Below are positions 27,122 to 35,426 of a stretch of 64,000 bases of DNA, piece by piece. A program made the position numbers and the translations under genes. Source of the DNA: Amnibacterium sp. CER49 (GTDB lineage: Bacteria; Actinomycetota; Actinomycetes; Actinomycetales; Microbacteriaceae). The stretch is from assembly GCF_029846255.1 (NCBI RefSeq), contig NZ_JARVWQ010000001.1:1488001-1552000 (forward strand), written 5' to 3'. The notes beneath the pieces were generated by a model that worked only from the letters and a program-made list of their open reading frames with translations, searched no databases and had not been told where the DNA came from. Numbering within the stretch: the first letter of the stretch is position 1; each line of letters opens with the position of its first letter.

Positions 27122-27907
27122 GTGAACTTCGGTAGCACCTTGGCCCTCGGCGCCGTCGCAGGCGGCACGATCGTCCTCGGCCTGCCCGTCGGTCGCATCA
27201 AGGCGCCGGCGCAGTCGCTGCGGGTGCTGCTCAGCGCGGGCGCCGTCGGCGTGCTGCTGTTCCTGGTCTGGGATGTGCTCACCGCGGCATGGGAGCCGAT
27301 CGACGCGGAGCTGAGCGGCGCGACGCACACCGGCTCGCTCGCGGGACTGGCGGTGCTCTTCGTCCTCGGGATCAGCGCGGGACTGCTCTCGGTCGTCTCG
27401 TACGAGCGCTTCCTCAACCGTCGACGCGCCGCGGCGACGGACGGCATCCAGGCGAGCCGGCCACTCGCGGTGCTCGTCGCGATCGGCATCGGCGTGCACA
27501 ACCTCGCCGAAGGCCTCGCGATCGGCCAGTCCGCAGCGGCTGGAGCGCTCGGGCTGATGGTCGTGCTCGTCGTCGGCTTCGCGCTGCACAACGCCACCGA
27601 GGGATTCGGCATCGTCGCGCCGCTCGCCGCCGACGCCCAGCGGCCCTCCTGGGGCTTCCTGCTGCTGCTCGGCGCCATCGGCGGCGTGCCGACCTTCCTC
27701 GGTACTGCGATCGGCTGGGCGTACTCGAGCACCGTGCTCAGCGTGCTGTTCCTCTCGCTGGCAGCCGGATCGATCCTCTACGTGATCATCCAGCTGCTCG
27801 GCATCGCCGCCCGCGCCCACCGCAACGACCTCGTCGCGTACGGGGTGCTCGCCGGTCTCTTCGCGGGGTTCGCCACCGACGCGATCGTCACGCTCGGCGG
27901 GGCGTAG
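27122..27907 (+). CDS. ZIP-family divalent metal transporter
   Basis: A 261-residue, eight-helix ZIP permease importing Zn2+, Mn2+ or Fe2+. The signature helices are clear: 'IGVHNLAEGLAIG' in TM4 and 'FALHNATEGFGIV' in TM5, with the paired metal-binding His/Glu. The usual His-rich loop between TM3 and TM4 is short and lacks histidines. AGAAGGAG before the GTG at 27122 fixes the start. The upstream palindrome suggests repression by metal. Confidence 0.9.
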   Translation: MNFGSTLALGAVAGGTIVLGLPVGRIKAPAQSLRVLLSAGAVGVLLFLVWDVLTAAWEPIDAELSGATHTGSLAGLAVLFVLGISAGLLSVVSYERFLNRRRAAATDGIQASRPLAVLVAIGIGVHNLAEGLAIGQSAAAGALGLMVVLVVGFALHNATEGFGIVAPLAADAQRPSWGFLLLLGAIGGVPTFLGTAIGWAYSSTVLSVLFLSLAAGSILYVIIQLLGIAARAHRNDLVAYGVLAGLFAGFATDAIVTLGGA

Positions 27908-28466
27908 AGACCGCTCCGGCGTCCGATCGCCCCATCGCCCGCGCGATGCGCTCCAGCTCCGCGAGATGCGCGGAGGGCTCCGCCCCGATGTCCGCGCCAC
28001 CGTTCCGCTCCAGCAGGGCGAAGGTCTGCCCGCCGTGCCAGACGGTGTCGCTGAGCACGTGCAGGGCCACCGCCAGCAGCGTGACGTGCGGACGCGGCCA
28101 CCACGGCACGAATCCCGGGGCGTCGAGCGGCAGCTCGGCGATCGCCCGGTCGGACCGGGCCCCGGCCGCCTCGTACCGCTCGACGACCTCGGCCCTGCTC
28201 TCGTGCTCGGCCGCCCACAGGTGCGCGTCGACCGCGGCGTCGTCGCGCCAGTCGGGCAGCCCGGCGACCGGCCGCTCGAACACCGGGCCGAAGTAGTACG
28301 CCTCCCACAGCGCGACGTGCTTGACGACCCCGAGCAGGTTCGTGCCGCTCGGATCGAGCGGTCTGCGGACCTCGTACTCGGAGCGCCCGTCGAGCTGCGT
28401 CACGAGCGCCTGCCGCGCGTCGCGGAGCTCGTGCAGGAGGGCGTCCTTCGCGTCGTCGTCGTCCAC
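27888..28466 (-). CDS. DinB-family protein
   Basis: A 192-residue four-helix DinB/YfiT-like metalloprotein: 'LLGVVKHVALWEAYYFGPVF' supplies the first metal His and 'VWHGGQTFALL' the second His motif, with a third near 'TLLAVALHVLSD'. Family members include thiol-dependent S-transferases and stress proteins; the substrate here is unknown. Its 3' end overlaps the ZIP gene by 20 bp (convergent). Confidence 0.82.
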   Translation of the reverse strand: MDDDDAKDALLHELRDARQALVTQLDGRSEYEVRRPLDPSGTNLLGVVKHVALWEAYYFGPVFERPVAGLPDWRDDAAVDAHLWAAEHESRAEVVERYEAAGARSDRAIAELPLDAPGFVPWWPRPHVTLLAVALHVLSDTVWHGGQTFALLERNGGADIGAEPSAHLAELERIARAMGRSDAGAVSTPRRA

Positions 28467-28532
28467 GGCGCCATCGTGGCATCACGGTCGCCCCCCGAGC
28501 CGCCGGCGGCCGGGGAACACCCGGGGCCCCGG

Positions 28533-28538
28533 TAGGGT
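28533..28538 (+). promoter_or_regulatory. -10 element TAGGGT of the glutathione-peroxidase gene
   Basis: TAGGGT lies 9 nt before the ATG at 28548; no Shine-Dalgarno is present, so a leaderless or near-leaderless transcript is likely. Confidence 0.4.
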
Positions 28539-28547
28539 TCCGCTGCC

Positions 28548-29036
28548 ATGAGCCTCCACGACGTCGCCCTGACCACGATCGACGGGCGGGAGACGTCCCT
28601 CGCCGAGTACGCGGGGGAGACGATCCTCGTGGTCAACGTCGCGTCACGCTGCGGCCTCACGCCGCAGTACGAGCAGCTCGAGGCGCTGCAGCGGCGCTAC
28701 GCCCACCGCGGCTTCACCGTGCTCGGCTTCCCGAGCGATCAGTTCGCGCAGGAGCTCGACAGCGAGGCGGCGATCGCCGAGTACTGCAGCACCACCTGGG
28801 GCGTCTCGTTCCCGATGTTCGCCCGCGTCGCGGTGAACGGGCAGGACCGGCATCCGTTCTTCGCCGAGCTCACGAAGGCCGCGGACCTCGACGGCGAGGC
28901 GGGGGACGTGCGGTGGAACTTCGAGAAGTTCCTCCTGACGCCGGATGGTCGGACCGTGCGGTTCCGCTCGGCCGTGCGACCCGACGACTCAGCGATCACG
29001 GACCGCATCGAGGCGGCCCTCCGGTCGGCCGCCTGA
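28548..29036 (+). CDS. Glutathione peroxidase-family thiol peroxidase
   Basis: A 162-residue Cys-type peroxidase. The peroxidatic Cys35 lies in NVASRCGLTPQY, with Gln65, Trp123 and Asn124 completing the catalytic tetrad (GFPSDQF, WNFEKFLL). The usual Cys in GFPCNQF is Ser63 here; Cys80 (EYCSTTWGV) is the remaining candidate resolving cysteine. Bacterial members generally use thioredoxin, or mycothiol-linked reductants in actinobacteria, rather than glutathione. Confidence 0.9.
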   Translation: MSLHDVALTTIDGRETSLAEYAGETILVVNVASRCGLTPQYEQLEALQRRYAHRGFTVLGFPSDQFAQELDSEAAIAEYCSTTWGVSFPMFARVAVNGQDRHPFFAELTKAADLDGEAGDVRWNFEKFLLTPDGRTVRFRSAVRPDDSAITDRIEAALRSAA

Positions 29037-29063
29037 TCCGAAGCACGAGACGAGGGGACGACG

Positions 29064-29741
29064 ATGGCGGGAACCGATCGGCGGCAGGCGGCGCGGGCCC
29101 ACGCGGCCGAGCAGCGCCGGCAGGAGCAGCGGCGGCGCGCACGGCGGCGCGGCATCACGATCGCGGCGATCGTCGCGGCTGCGGTCGCGGTGCTCGGCGG
29201 TGGCACCGCCGCGATCGTCGCCGCCACGGCGTCGCCGGCCGCGAACGCGGACGGCCGCACCAGCCCTCCGCCGTGGAGCGCCCCCGCCGACGTCGAGGCC
29301 CGTGTGAAGGCCGCCGGCCTCGGGATGCTGACCGCCGAGGGCACCGCGCTGCACATCCACCAGCACCTCACGGTGACGGTGGACGGCAAGGCCGTCCAGG
29401 TGCCGGCCTTCATCGGCATCGATGAGCAGGCGCAGCGCATCTCGGCCGTCCACACCCACGACGCGTCCGGCATCATCCACGTCGAGTCGCCCGAGGTGCG
29501 CACCTTCCACCTCGACCAGGTCTTCGCCGAGTGGGACGTGCGTCTCGCGAAGCACGCGATCGGCCCGTACGTGGACGGGAAGGACGGTGCGACGTTGACG
29601 GTGTTCGTGAACCAGCACCGCTACACGGGCGATCCGCGGTCGATCGCGCTCACCGGGCACGAGGACATCGACCTCGTCGTCACCCACGGCGCGGCGACGC
29701 CGCAGCCGCCCGCGAAGTTCGTCTGGCCGAAGGGGCTGTGA
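29064..29741 (+). CDS. Membrane-anchored/exported histidine-motif protein, function unknown
   Basis: A 225-residue protein with a very basic N-terminus (residues 5-30), one membrane helix (about 31-54) and an extracytoplasmic domain. The domain has ordered His motifs: ALHIHQHLTVTVDGK, 'ISAVHTHDASGIIHVESPEV' and 'NQHRYTGDPRSIALTGHEDI'. The HxHxH and HTHD clusters look like a metal site. The same pattern recurs in exported proteins of unknown function in other actinobacteria as I recall them; no function is established. Follows the peroxidase gene by 27 bp in the same direction. Confidence 0.7.
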   Translation: MAGTDRRQAARAHAAEQRRQEQRRRARRRGITIAAIVAAAVAVLGGGTAAIVAATASPAANADGRTSPPPWSAPADVEARVKAAGLGMLTAEGTALHIHQHLTVTVDGKAVQVPAFIGIDEQAQRISAVHTHDASGIIHVESPEVRTFHLDQVFAEWDVRLAKHAIGPYVDGKDGATLTVFVNQHRYTGDPRSIALTGHEDIDLVVTHGAATPQPPAKFVWPKGL

Positions 29742-29910
29742 ACGGCGGGCGCCGCCGGGGGCGCCGCGCGGGTAGCAGGGCGCGACGGCAGGTCGGTCAC
29801 CGCCGTTCCCCTGCTCGTCGGCGGGCAGGGCCGACCTCGCGCCCTCCCCTGCCGCGATGTCGTGCCCGGAGGCCAGACTGCGGGGGACCCACCCGAGCAG
29901 AGGAGCGCCG

Positions 29911-30327
29911 ATGTCGACCGTCTTGAACCCCTACATCAGCTTCCGCGGCAACGCCCGCGAGGCGATGGAGTACTACCGGGACGCCCTCGGCGGCGACCTC
30001 GAGCTCGCCACCTTCAAGGACTTCCACGCCTCAGAGGACCCGAGCGACGACGACCTGGTCATGCACGCGAAGCTCACGACGAGGAGCGGGCTGGTGCTCA
30101 TGGGCGCGGACCGGCCGGATCGCATGCCGTACACGCAGGGCGACAGCATCGCGGTCTCGCTCGGCGGCGAGGAGCGGGCCGAGCTGCAGGGCTACTGGGA
30201 CGGCCTCGCCGAGCGCTCGACGGTGCTGCAGCCGCTCGAGGCGTCGCCCTGGGGCGACCGCTTCGGCATGCTCGTCGACCCCTACGGAGTGACCTGGCTG
30301 GTGAACATCGCCGCCTCGGCCGCCTGA
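29911..30327 (+). CDS. VOC-family (PhnB-like glyoxalase fold) protein
   Basis: A 138-residue PhnB-type vicinal-oxygen-chelate protein: 'LNPYISFRGNAREAMEYYRD', 'DDDLVMHAKLTTRSGLVLMG', 'DSIAVSLGGE' and 'WGDRFGMLVDPYGVTWLVNI'. GAGGAG before the ATG at 29911. The family shares a fold with 3-demethylubiquinone methyltransferases and glyoxalases, but no reaction can be assigned. Confidence 0.85.
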   Translation: MSTVLNPYISFRGNAREAMEYYRDALGGDLELATFKDFHASEDPSDDDLVMHAKLTTRSGLVLMGADRPDRMPYTQGDSIAVSLGGEERAELQGYWDGLAERSTVLQPLEASPWGDRFGMLVDPYGVTWLVNIAASAA

Positions 30328-30357
30328 GCGGGCCCCTGAGACGCGGCGGGTCCGTCC

Positions 30358-30939
30358 GTGAACCCGTCCGACGGCCGGGTCGCCCTCCGCGCCTGGTCGA
30401 GGGACGACGCACCGTTCATGGCGGAGGCGTTCGCGGATCCGGGAATCCGTCGGTACAACGGCCCGCACGACCGGGAGGGGCGTCCCGCGGCGCCGCTGAC
30501 GCCGGCGGGCGCCGAAGCGACCATCGACCGGTTCACCGAGGACTGGCAGCGGTTCCAGGCCTCGGGAACGGCCGCTGGCGTGGCGTTCGTGGTCGCGGAC
30601 GCCGGCTCCGGGGCCGCGGCGGGGTGCTGCGGCGTCGACAGCTGGAACGACGAGGACGTCGCGCAGATCGGGTACTGGATCGCCCCCTGGGCACGCGGCC
30701 GCGGCTTCGCGACCCGCGACGTCGTCCTGCTCACGGCCTGGCTGTTCGAGCGGGGAGCAGCCCGCGTCGTCCTGACGATCGTCAGCGGCAACGAGGGGTC
30801 CGCCGCCGTCGCCCGTCGAGCGGGATACCTGTACGAGGGCACCATGCGCTCGCACGCCGTGTGGCAGGGCCAGCGATGCGACGTGCTCTGGTTCGCCGCG
30901 CTGGCCGACGAGTGGCGCGAGCCGTTCCGCCGGGACTGA
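30358..30939 (+). CDS. GNAT-family N-acetyltransferase
   Basis: A 193-residue acetyltransferase of the RimJ/RimL-like group: 'RVALRAWSRDDAPFMAEAF', 'AQIGYWIAPWARGRGFATRD' (acetyl-CoA loop R-G-R-G-x-A) and 'NEGSAAVARRAGYLYEGTMR'. GTG at 30358; no convincing ribosome-binding site. Probably independent of the VOC gene 30 bp upstream. Acceptor unknown. Confidence 0.8.
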   Translation: MNPSDGRVALRAWSRDDAPFMAEAFADPGIRRYNGPHDREGRPAAPLTPAGAEATIDRFTEDWQRFQASGTAAGVAFVVADAGSGAAAGCCGVDSWNDEDVAQIGYWIAPWARGRGFATRDVVLLTAWLFERGAARVVLTIVSGNEGSAAVARRAGYLYEGTMRSHAVWQGQRCDVLWFAALADEWREPFRRD

Positions 30940-31054
30940 GGCGCGACGGCCGCCGCAGGAACGGGAAGGACCGCCGCCTCCCGGGGCCTCGGCAAGGGGC
31001 TCCGGCCGGCGTCGAGCCCTCGCTTCTCCCCCGCGCCTGACGGCCCTTCGGACG

Positions 31055-31060
31055 TACACT
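31055..31060 (+). promoter_or_regulatory. -10 element TACACT upstream of yihY
   Basis: TACACT 62 bp before the GTG, within a 182-bp gap after the GNAT gene; a weak GAGGTGAT ribosome-binding site follows. Confidence 0.35.
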
Positions 31061-31121
31061 TCGCGCGAGGTTCCCGCGACGTCCGGCGGCGCCCGCGACA
31101 CGCGGCCCGGTGAGGTGATGC

Positions 31122-32393
31122 GTGGCTCCCTACGACGCGGACGGGGTCGGGCCCGCGGATGCGGGCCGGCGCGCGGTGCCCACCCGCGAGGTCGCCGGCA
31201 GCGCACCCGTCCGCCGCCGCGCGCACGTGCTGGCTCGCGGCTCGGACTGGCGGTTCGTCCTCTTCCGCGCGCTGCTCGGCTTCGACCGCCAGCGCGGCGT
31301 GGACTCGGCGGCCGCGCTGACGTACCTGTCGTTCCTCGGGCTGTTCCCCATCACGCTGTCGGCCGTGTCCGCGCTCGCGCTCATCACCGGCAGGCCCGGC
31401 GCCGACCGGATCATCCTGGAGGTGATCTCCGCCGTCGCCCCGCCCGCCGGGGTCGAGGCCCTCAGCGGGCCGCTCAGCCAGCTCTCGAGCATCCCGTTGC
31501 CCGGGCTGGCGCTCGCGATCGGCGTCGTCCTCACGCTCTGGACGATCTCGGCGTACGCGGCGTGCTTCGGTCGGGTGCTGAACGGCTTCTACGAGGTGGC
31601 GGAGGGCCGTTCGTTCTGGCGGACGCGCGTGAACGGGTTGCTGCTGAGCGTGCCCCTCGGCGCGGGCGGAGCCGTGGTGGCGACGATCGTGCTGACCACG
31701 CCGCGGATCGGCACGGCGGTCGCCGACGCGGCGCAGGTGGACCCGCCGTTGAACGTCGCCTGGCAGATCGGCAAATGGCCTGTCCTGCTCGTCGTGCTGG
31801 CGCTCATGCTCGGCGCCCTGTACCGCTGGACGCCGAACGTGCGTCGCCGCAGCGCGAGTCCGATCAGCTACGGCGCGTTCATCGCGATCGGTGGATGGGC
31901 GATCTTCAGCACCGGCTTCGCCGTCTACGCGGCGGGCATCGGTCGCTACCGGGTGTACGGCTGGTTGACCGGCGCGCTCGTCATCACGCTGTGGCTCTAT
32001 CTGTCGAACCTGGTGCTCGTCTTCGGCGCGAGCATCGATACCGAGGTGGTGCGGCTGCGCCAGCTGCGGCAGGGCATCGAGGCGGAGGTCCTGATCCAGG
32101 TGCCGCTGCGGGACCAGACGCACAACCTGCGGATCGCGCAGCGGGTGGCGGCGGCCGAGGCCGCAGGGCGCCAGATCCGGCTCGGCGAGGACTACCCGCG
32201 CAGGGAGCGGATCCGGCTCGCGCGAGAGGCGGCGGAGCGCGCGGAGCAGGAGCGTCGCGCCCGACTCGACCCGTTCCGCGGTACGCCGTCGCTCGGCCGG
32301 GCCCGCGGCGCGCCCCCCGACGCCGACCACCGGGACACCGGTCCGACGACCGCGCTCGCCGACGATGCCGGAGATGGAGAGCGTGACCACTGA
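31122..32393 (+). CDS. YihY/virulence factor BrkB-family membrane protein
   Basis: A 423-residue membrane protein with six helices in the YihY fold (about residues 70-310): 'RGVDSAAALTYLSFLGLFPI', 'LYRWTPNVRRRSASPISYGA' and 'LVITLWLYLSNLVLVFGASI', typical family blocks. A basic, helical, charged C-terminal tail of about 110 residues is cytoplasmic. Function unresolved; once misannotated as RNase BN. The last codons and TGA lie inside the relic repeat at 32388-32481, so the very C-terminus may have been altered by the inserted DNA. Confidence 0.85.
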   Translation: MAPYDADGVGPADAGRRAVPTREVAGSAPVRRRAHVLARGSDWRFVLFRALLGFDRQRGVDSAAALTYLSFLGLFPITLSAVSALALITGRPGADRIILEVISAVAPPAGVEALSGPLSQLSSIPLPGLALAIGVVLTLWTISAYAACFGRVLNGFYEVAEGRSFWRTRVNGLLLSVPLGAGGAVVATIVLTTPRIGTAVADAAQVDPPLNVAWQIGKWPVLLVVLALMLGALYRWTPNVRRRSASPISYGAFIAIGGWAIFSTGFAVYAAGIGRYRVYGWLTGALVITLWLYLSNLVLVFGASIDTEVVRLRQLRQGIEAEVLIQVPLRDQTHNLRIAQRVAAAEAAGRQIRLGEDYPRRERIRLAREAAERAEQERRARLDPFRGTPSLGRARGAPPDADHRDTGPTTALADDAGDGERDH

Positions 32394-32481
32394 TCGGTGC
32401 TTCGGGTCACGTGTCCTGAACGGCGTGCCGTTCTTGTGCCTGGTGCGTGCAGTCGCTCGGTGACGCCGGATCGGAAGGTCG
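32388..32481 (+). repeat. Relic arm of a related integrative element
   Basis: This stretch shares, in order, CACTGATC, TTCGGGT, TTGTGCCTGGT and GATCGGAAGGTCG with 34189-34318 inside the tRNA-Phe element. A degenerate copy of the paired arm site lies at 32426-32442. It looks like the left arm of an older or related element stranded outside the present one. Confidence 0.5.
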
Positions 32482-32495
32482 CGATTCCGGGTGCC

Positions 32496-32864
32496 CTAGC
32501 GCCTGGCGAACGCGGCCACCTCCTCGAGCCGATCCGACCCGACGCGCACGGTGATGGTGTCGCTCGGACCCGTCAGGTGCACGGGCGCGTCGAACACGGC
32601 CTCGTAGAGGGAGCCCGACCTGCGCTCCGCCGGCGCGACCGCTACCGCGCGGACGAGACGTGGCCACCCCTGGCGGTCGGCGCCCTCCGGAGATCGTGCT
32701 CCCGGGAGCGCGCGAAGCGTGTCCGGCGTGGTTCGGAACCGGAGCGTGGTGCAGCCCTGGGCCACGAGGGAGAGATCGCGATCCGATTGCACGACCACGA
32801 CGATGCCGCCCGCCGAGTCGGCGAAGCTGTGCACCCGGCTCACAAGGATCTCCGGCGCAGACAT
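32496..32864 (-). CDS. Hypothetical protein (122 aa)
   Basis: A 122-residue predicted beta-rich protein beginning MSAPEILVSRVHSFADSAGG. It contains alternating hydrophobic strands ('GGIVVVVQSDRDLSLVAQG', 'DTITVRVGSDRLEEVAAFA'), no cysteines beyond one and no membrane helix. The ATG at 32864 is a choice of convenience: no good ribosome-binding site is visible and the open frame continues upstream. I do not recognise a family. It lies between the relic repeat and the NTF2-like gene. Confidence 0.45.
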   Translation of the reverse strand: MSAPEILVSRVHSFADSAGGIVVVVQSDRDLSLVAQGCTTLRFRTTPDTLRALPGARSPEGADRQGWPRLVRAVAVAPAERRSGSLYEAVFDAPVHLTGPSDTITVRVGSDRLEEVAAFARR

Positions 32865-33109
32865 GGCGAGACGGTAACCGGCGGCCTCCGCCCCGGGAGG
32901 GGTCCAAAGGCTGGGCCGTGCTCCTGGCGGTGCGGCAACGTCTGCACCCGCGGCGGAGCCGCTCCGGGCCCCCGAGCCGAGATCGGTCGACAGACCGGTC
33001 TTCGGTACCTGGACACGGCGCGCCGAGCGGTGGACCATGCGCTCAGCAGCGGCACCGACGGGGCGGCCTCTCCGATCCGCGTGACGCGATGGGCGGGAGG
33101 GCGACGTCG

Positions 33110-33982
33110 ATGACGACGACCGAGCAGCAGGGCGGTAGTGAGGTGCCCAGGGTCGACGCACGCTCGGCGCCGGACCGTGACGAGATCGTCCGGGTGGTGC
33201 AGCAGTACGTGGCGGGGTTCGGTGGGCACGACACCGGGCTGTTCCGCCGGGCGTTCCATCCCACGGCTCGGATCTTCTTCACCTGGCCCGACGGCCGGCT
33301 CTTCGAGAACCTCATCGCCGAGGAGTTCGAGGGATGGGCGGCGTCGGATGTCACCGCTTCCGGTCGGGTGCTGTCGTTGACCCAGGCCGGGGACGTCGCG
33401 ACCGTGCTGCTCGCGTTCGACCAGACCGACTCCAACAACTGGGTGGACGCGCATTCCCTGCTCCGCCTCGGCGGCGAGTGGAAGATCATGAACAAGACCG
33501 CCACGCACGCCACCCGCGCGGGTTGGGCGGGAGTACCGGCCAGGCGTCAGGGCGATGAACCGCAGGGTGCCGAGCCGCGGTTCGGCCTCGGGGCTGCACC
33601 CGATCGAGACGCGATCGCCCGCGTCGTGCATCTCTACACCGACGGGATGGGCGCAGACGACGAGGCGATGTTCCGAGAGGCGTTCCACCCTCACGCCCGC
33701 ATCTCGTACACGAACGCCGAGGGCGAGCTCCACGAGGGACCGATGACGGAGGGCTACGAGCCCTGGGCGCACTGGCCGACACCGATCAGCGGACGGATCG
33801 TCGCTCTCACCCAAGCCGGGGACCTCGCGACCGTGGTCCTGGGCTTCGATGCGCCGGGCGGGCCGGAGGACTCGTGGCTGGACGTGCACTCGCTCCTCCG
33901 GATCGACGGCATCTGGCAGATCGTGAACAAGACCGCGACGCATGCCACCCGGGGGGACTGGGCAGGGAAGCGGCTCGCCTAG
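33110..33982 (+). CDS. Tandem NTF2-like (lumazine-binding-like) protein
   Basis: A 290-residue cytoplasmic protein made of two homologous NTF2-fold domains (about residues 18-145 and 160-285). Matching blocks are 'VVQQYVAGFGGHDTGLFRRA' and 'VVHLYTDGMGADDEAMFREA', then 'RVLSLTQAGDVATVLLAFD' and 'RIVALTQAGDLATVVLGFD', and 'NKTATHATR' in both. The fold resembles the putative lumazine-binding/SnoaL group. ATG at 33110 follows GGGAGGG. Single-domain relatives dimerise, so the fusion probably makes an intramolecular dimer. Ligand or reaction unknown. Confidence 0.75.
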   Translation: MTTTEQQGGSEVPRVDARSAPDRDEIVRVVQQYVAGFGGHDTGLFRRAFHPTARIFFTWPDGRLFENLIAEEFEGWAASDVTASGRVLSLTQAGDVATVLLAFDQTDSNNWVDAHSLLRLGGEWKIMNKTATHATRAGWAGVPARRQGDEPQGAEPRFGLGAAPDRDAIARVVHLYTDGMGADDEAMFREAFHPHARISYTNAEGELHEGPMTEGYEPWAHWPTPISGRIVALTQAGDLATVVLGFDAPGGPEDSWLDVHSLLRIDGIWQIVNKTATHATRGDWAGKRLA

Positions 33983-34068
33983 GAGCGCCGGGAGCCAGCG
34001 GGCCCGGGTGAGCCTGCTCTGTGCCGCTCCGCCCGTGCGACCGTCGTCACCGGCCCAGGGGCGAAAGG

Positions 34069-34141
34069 AAAAGCCCCGGTCGCCCGGGGCTTTCGAGGGT
34101 GGCTCCGACGGGCGTCGATCCCGTGACCTCTCGATTTTCAG
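34069..34141. repeat. attL: displaced 3' half of tRNA-Phe plus terminator
   Basis: 73 bp matching 42003-42075 with three substitutions. It holds the tRNA-Phe 3' half from the anticodon loop to the discriminator and the downstream hairpin; identity stops abruptly after the anticodon-loop sequence. Two of the substitutions (34110, 34122) are complementary in the T-stem and keep it paired, so this is a different tRNA-Phe allele rather than a decayed copy. Confidence 0.85.
34070..34093. terminator. Bidirectional terminator of the displaced tRNA-Phe 3' end
   Basis: AAAGCCCCGG-TCGC-CCGGGGCTTT, a 10-bp stem with A- and T-runs at its ends, a good intrinsic terminator in both directions. It follows the NTF2-like gene by 87 bp. 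The same hairpin follows tRNA-Phe at 42004-42027. Confidence 0.8.
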
Positions 34142-34209
34142 AGGCCGCCGAGGGTGACGGCGAGTTATCGATAGATGGCGAGAGCGCCCACTGATCAGGA
34201 GTTCGGGTG

Positions 34210-34318
34210 CAGCCGACATATCGTGTCGGCGCACTGGATAGCGCGGCGTGTCGCGAGAAGTGTGCCTGTTTTGTGCCTGGTCCTAGGGTCTGCTCCCTGA
34301 CGCGAGATCGAAAGGTCG
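34210..34318 (+). repeat. Element-internal imperfect repeat, copy A
   Basis: CAGCCGACATATCG...TGTCGCGAGA (34210-34258) and CGCGAGATCGAAAGGTCG (34301-34318) recur with changes at 36878-36938, where the roughly 45 bp between them is missing. CCGACA-TATCG-TGTCGG inside is a small palindrome. Between the two blocks sits the paired arm site. Confidence 0.5.
34261..34279 (+). repeat. Arm-type integrase-site candidate, left
   Basis: TGTGCCTGTTTTGTGCCTG: two copies of TGTGCCTG at 11-bp spacing, starting about 120 bp inside attL. A copy with one mismatch lies at 41942-41960, about the same distance inside attR. Symmetric placement at one helical-turn spacing is typical of arm sites of tyrosine integrases. 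Confidence 0.6.
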
Positions 34319-34364
34319 GTCGGATTCGCGGTAGCCGACCTACTCGAGCCAGGGCAGCACCGGC

Positions 34365-35426
34365 CTAAGCGGGCCGTCGGGGAGAGGTCGCCCGCTTACG
34401 CTCGCGGCGCATGCCGGCCAGACTCACCCAGATCCCGGCCATGGCGAGGAACCCCGCTCCCTCGTAGGCAGACCTGCCTTCAGCCGGGGGCAGCATCGCG
34501 GGTGCGGCCATGAGCAGCACGGCGACCGCAAGCATGAGTGCCCACCAGCGGAGGATCGGGTGCACGCGGACGGCGCCGCGCACTGCCCTCCAGCCGCCGC
34601 CGGAGCGGGCGATAGCGAGCCCGAGCCAGCCACCTACGAGTGCGACGACGGCCGCGAGCAGCACAGCTGGGAGCGTGCCGCTCGAGGGTTCACCGTAGAG
34701 CACGGCGTGGTCCAGGGCGGAGTACCCGATACGCGCGCAGATCACGGTCGCAATGCCGGCGACCCAGATCGTCCGGTGCGCCGCGAGCCGGAGCACCGCG
34801 GCGGCTTCCCATGCGTTGGGGTTCCGGCCGAGTTCGTCGCGTGAGGGACGCCACGCCCGCCATGGCGCCAGCCGGCGGATCGAGATCAACGCGAGCCCGC
34901 GCTTCGCTTCGTCGTCCGCGGGATTGATCGCGAGGCTGCGCTCGAAGGTCCGGCGGGCCTCGTCGAGGCGGCGCATGCGCGCCTGGACCCACCCGAGCGC
35001 GTTGTGGGTGTCCGGGATATCAGGACTGATGCGAACCGCCTGCTCGGCGGCCCTCAGCGCGCGGCGGTCCGCACGACCCACCGTCACCGCTACGTTCGCT
35101 CGGTTGGCGTGCGCCTCCCAGGCGGACGGATTCATCTCGACGGCACGGTCAGCGGCACGGATGGCCGCCCTGGCTCGCCCGCGTCGGCTGAGGGCGATCG
35201 AGAGCAGGCGTACCGGCCACTCGAACTCCGGCGCGAGGGCAGCAGCACGGCGCGCCGCGCTCTCGGCGCCCAGATCATCGCGGTTCCGCAGCGCGATGAT
35301 CGCACTCATACACAGGGCGCGGACGTCCTCGGGCTCCTGGGCCAGATGCGCAGCGATCCGGGCTGCCGCTTCTGCCGGACGGTTCAGCTCGAGGTAGCGC
35401 TCCGCGAGCGCGACTGCGTCGCTCAT
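34365..35426 (-). CDS. TPR-repeat membrane protein coupled to an AAA+ ATPase
   Basis: A 353-residue protein with about five tetratricopeptide-like helix pairs in residues 1-195 ('LAERYLELNRPAEAAARIAA', 'AADRAVEMNPSAWEAHANRA', 'SPDIPDTHNALGWVQARMRR') and four hydrophobic helices after about residue 210, ending in a basic tail (RRERKRATSPRR). The TPR domain should face the cytoplasm. Its ATG overlaps the stop of the AAA+ gene (ATGA), so the two are made together and probably form a complex in which the ATPase is tethered to the membrane. I do not recognise this pair as a named system. Confidence 0.75.
   Translation of the reverse strand: MSDAVALAERYLELNRPAEAAARIAAHLAQEPEDVRALCMSAIIALRNRDDLGAESAARRAAALAPEFEWPVRLLSIALSRRGRARAAIRAADRAVEMNPSAWEAHANRANVAVTVGRADRRALRAAEQAVRISPDIPDTHNALGWVQARMRRLDEARRTFERSLAINPADDEAKRGLALISIRRLAPWRAWRPSRDELGRNPNAWEAAAVLRLAAHRTIWVAGIATVICARIGYSALDHAVLYGEPSSGTLPAVLLAAVVALVGGWLGLAIARSGGGWRAVRGAVRVHPILRWWALMLAVAVLLMAAPAMLPPAEGRSAYEGAGFLAMAGIWVSLAGMRRERKRATSPRRPA

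Noticed and set aside
32340-32481. A second att core at the yihY 3' end
   Set aside because: Arm-like repeats are present, but no tRNA-Phe 3' half or anticodon-loop sequence occurs next to them, so it is a relic arm, not a usable attachment site.
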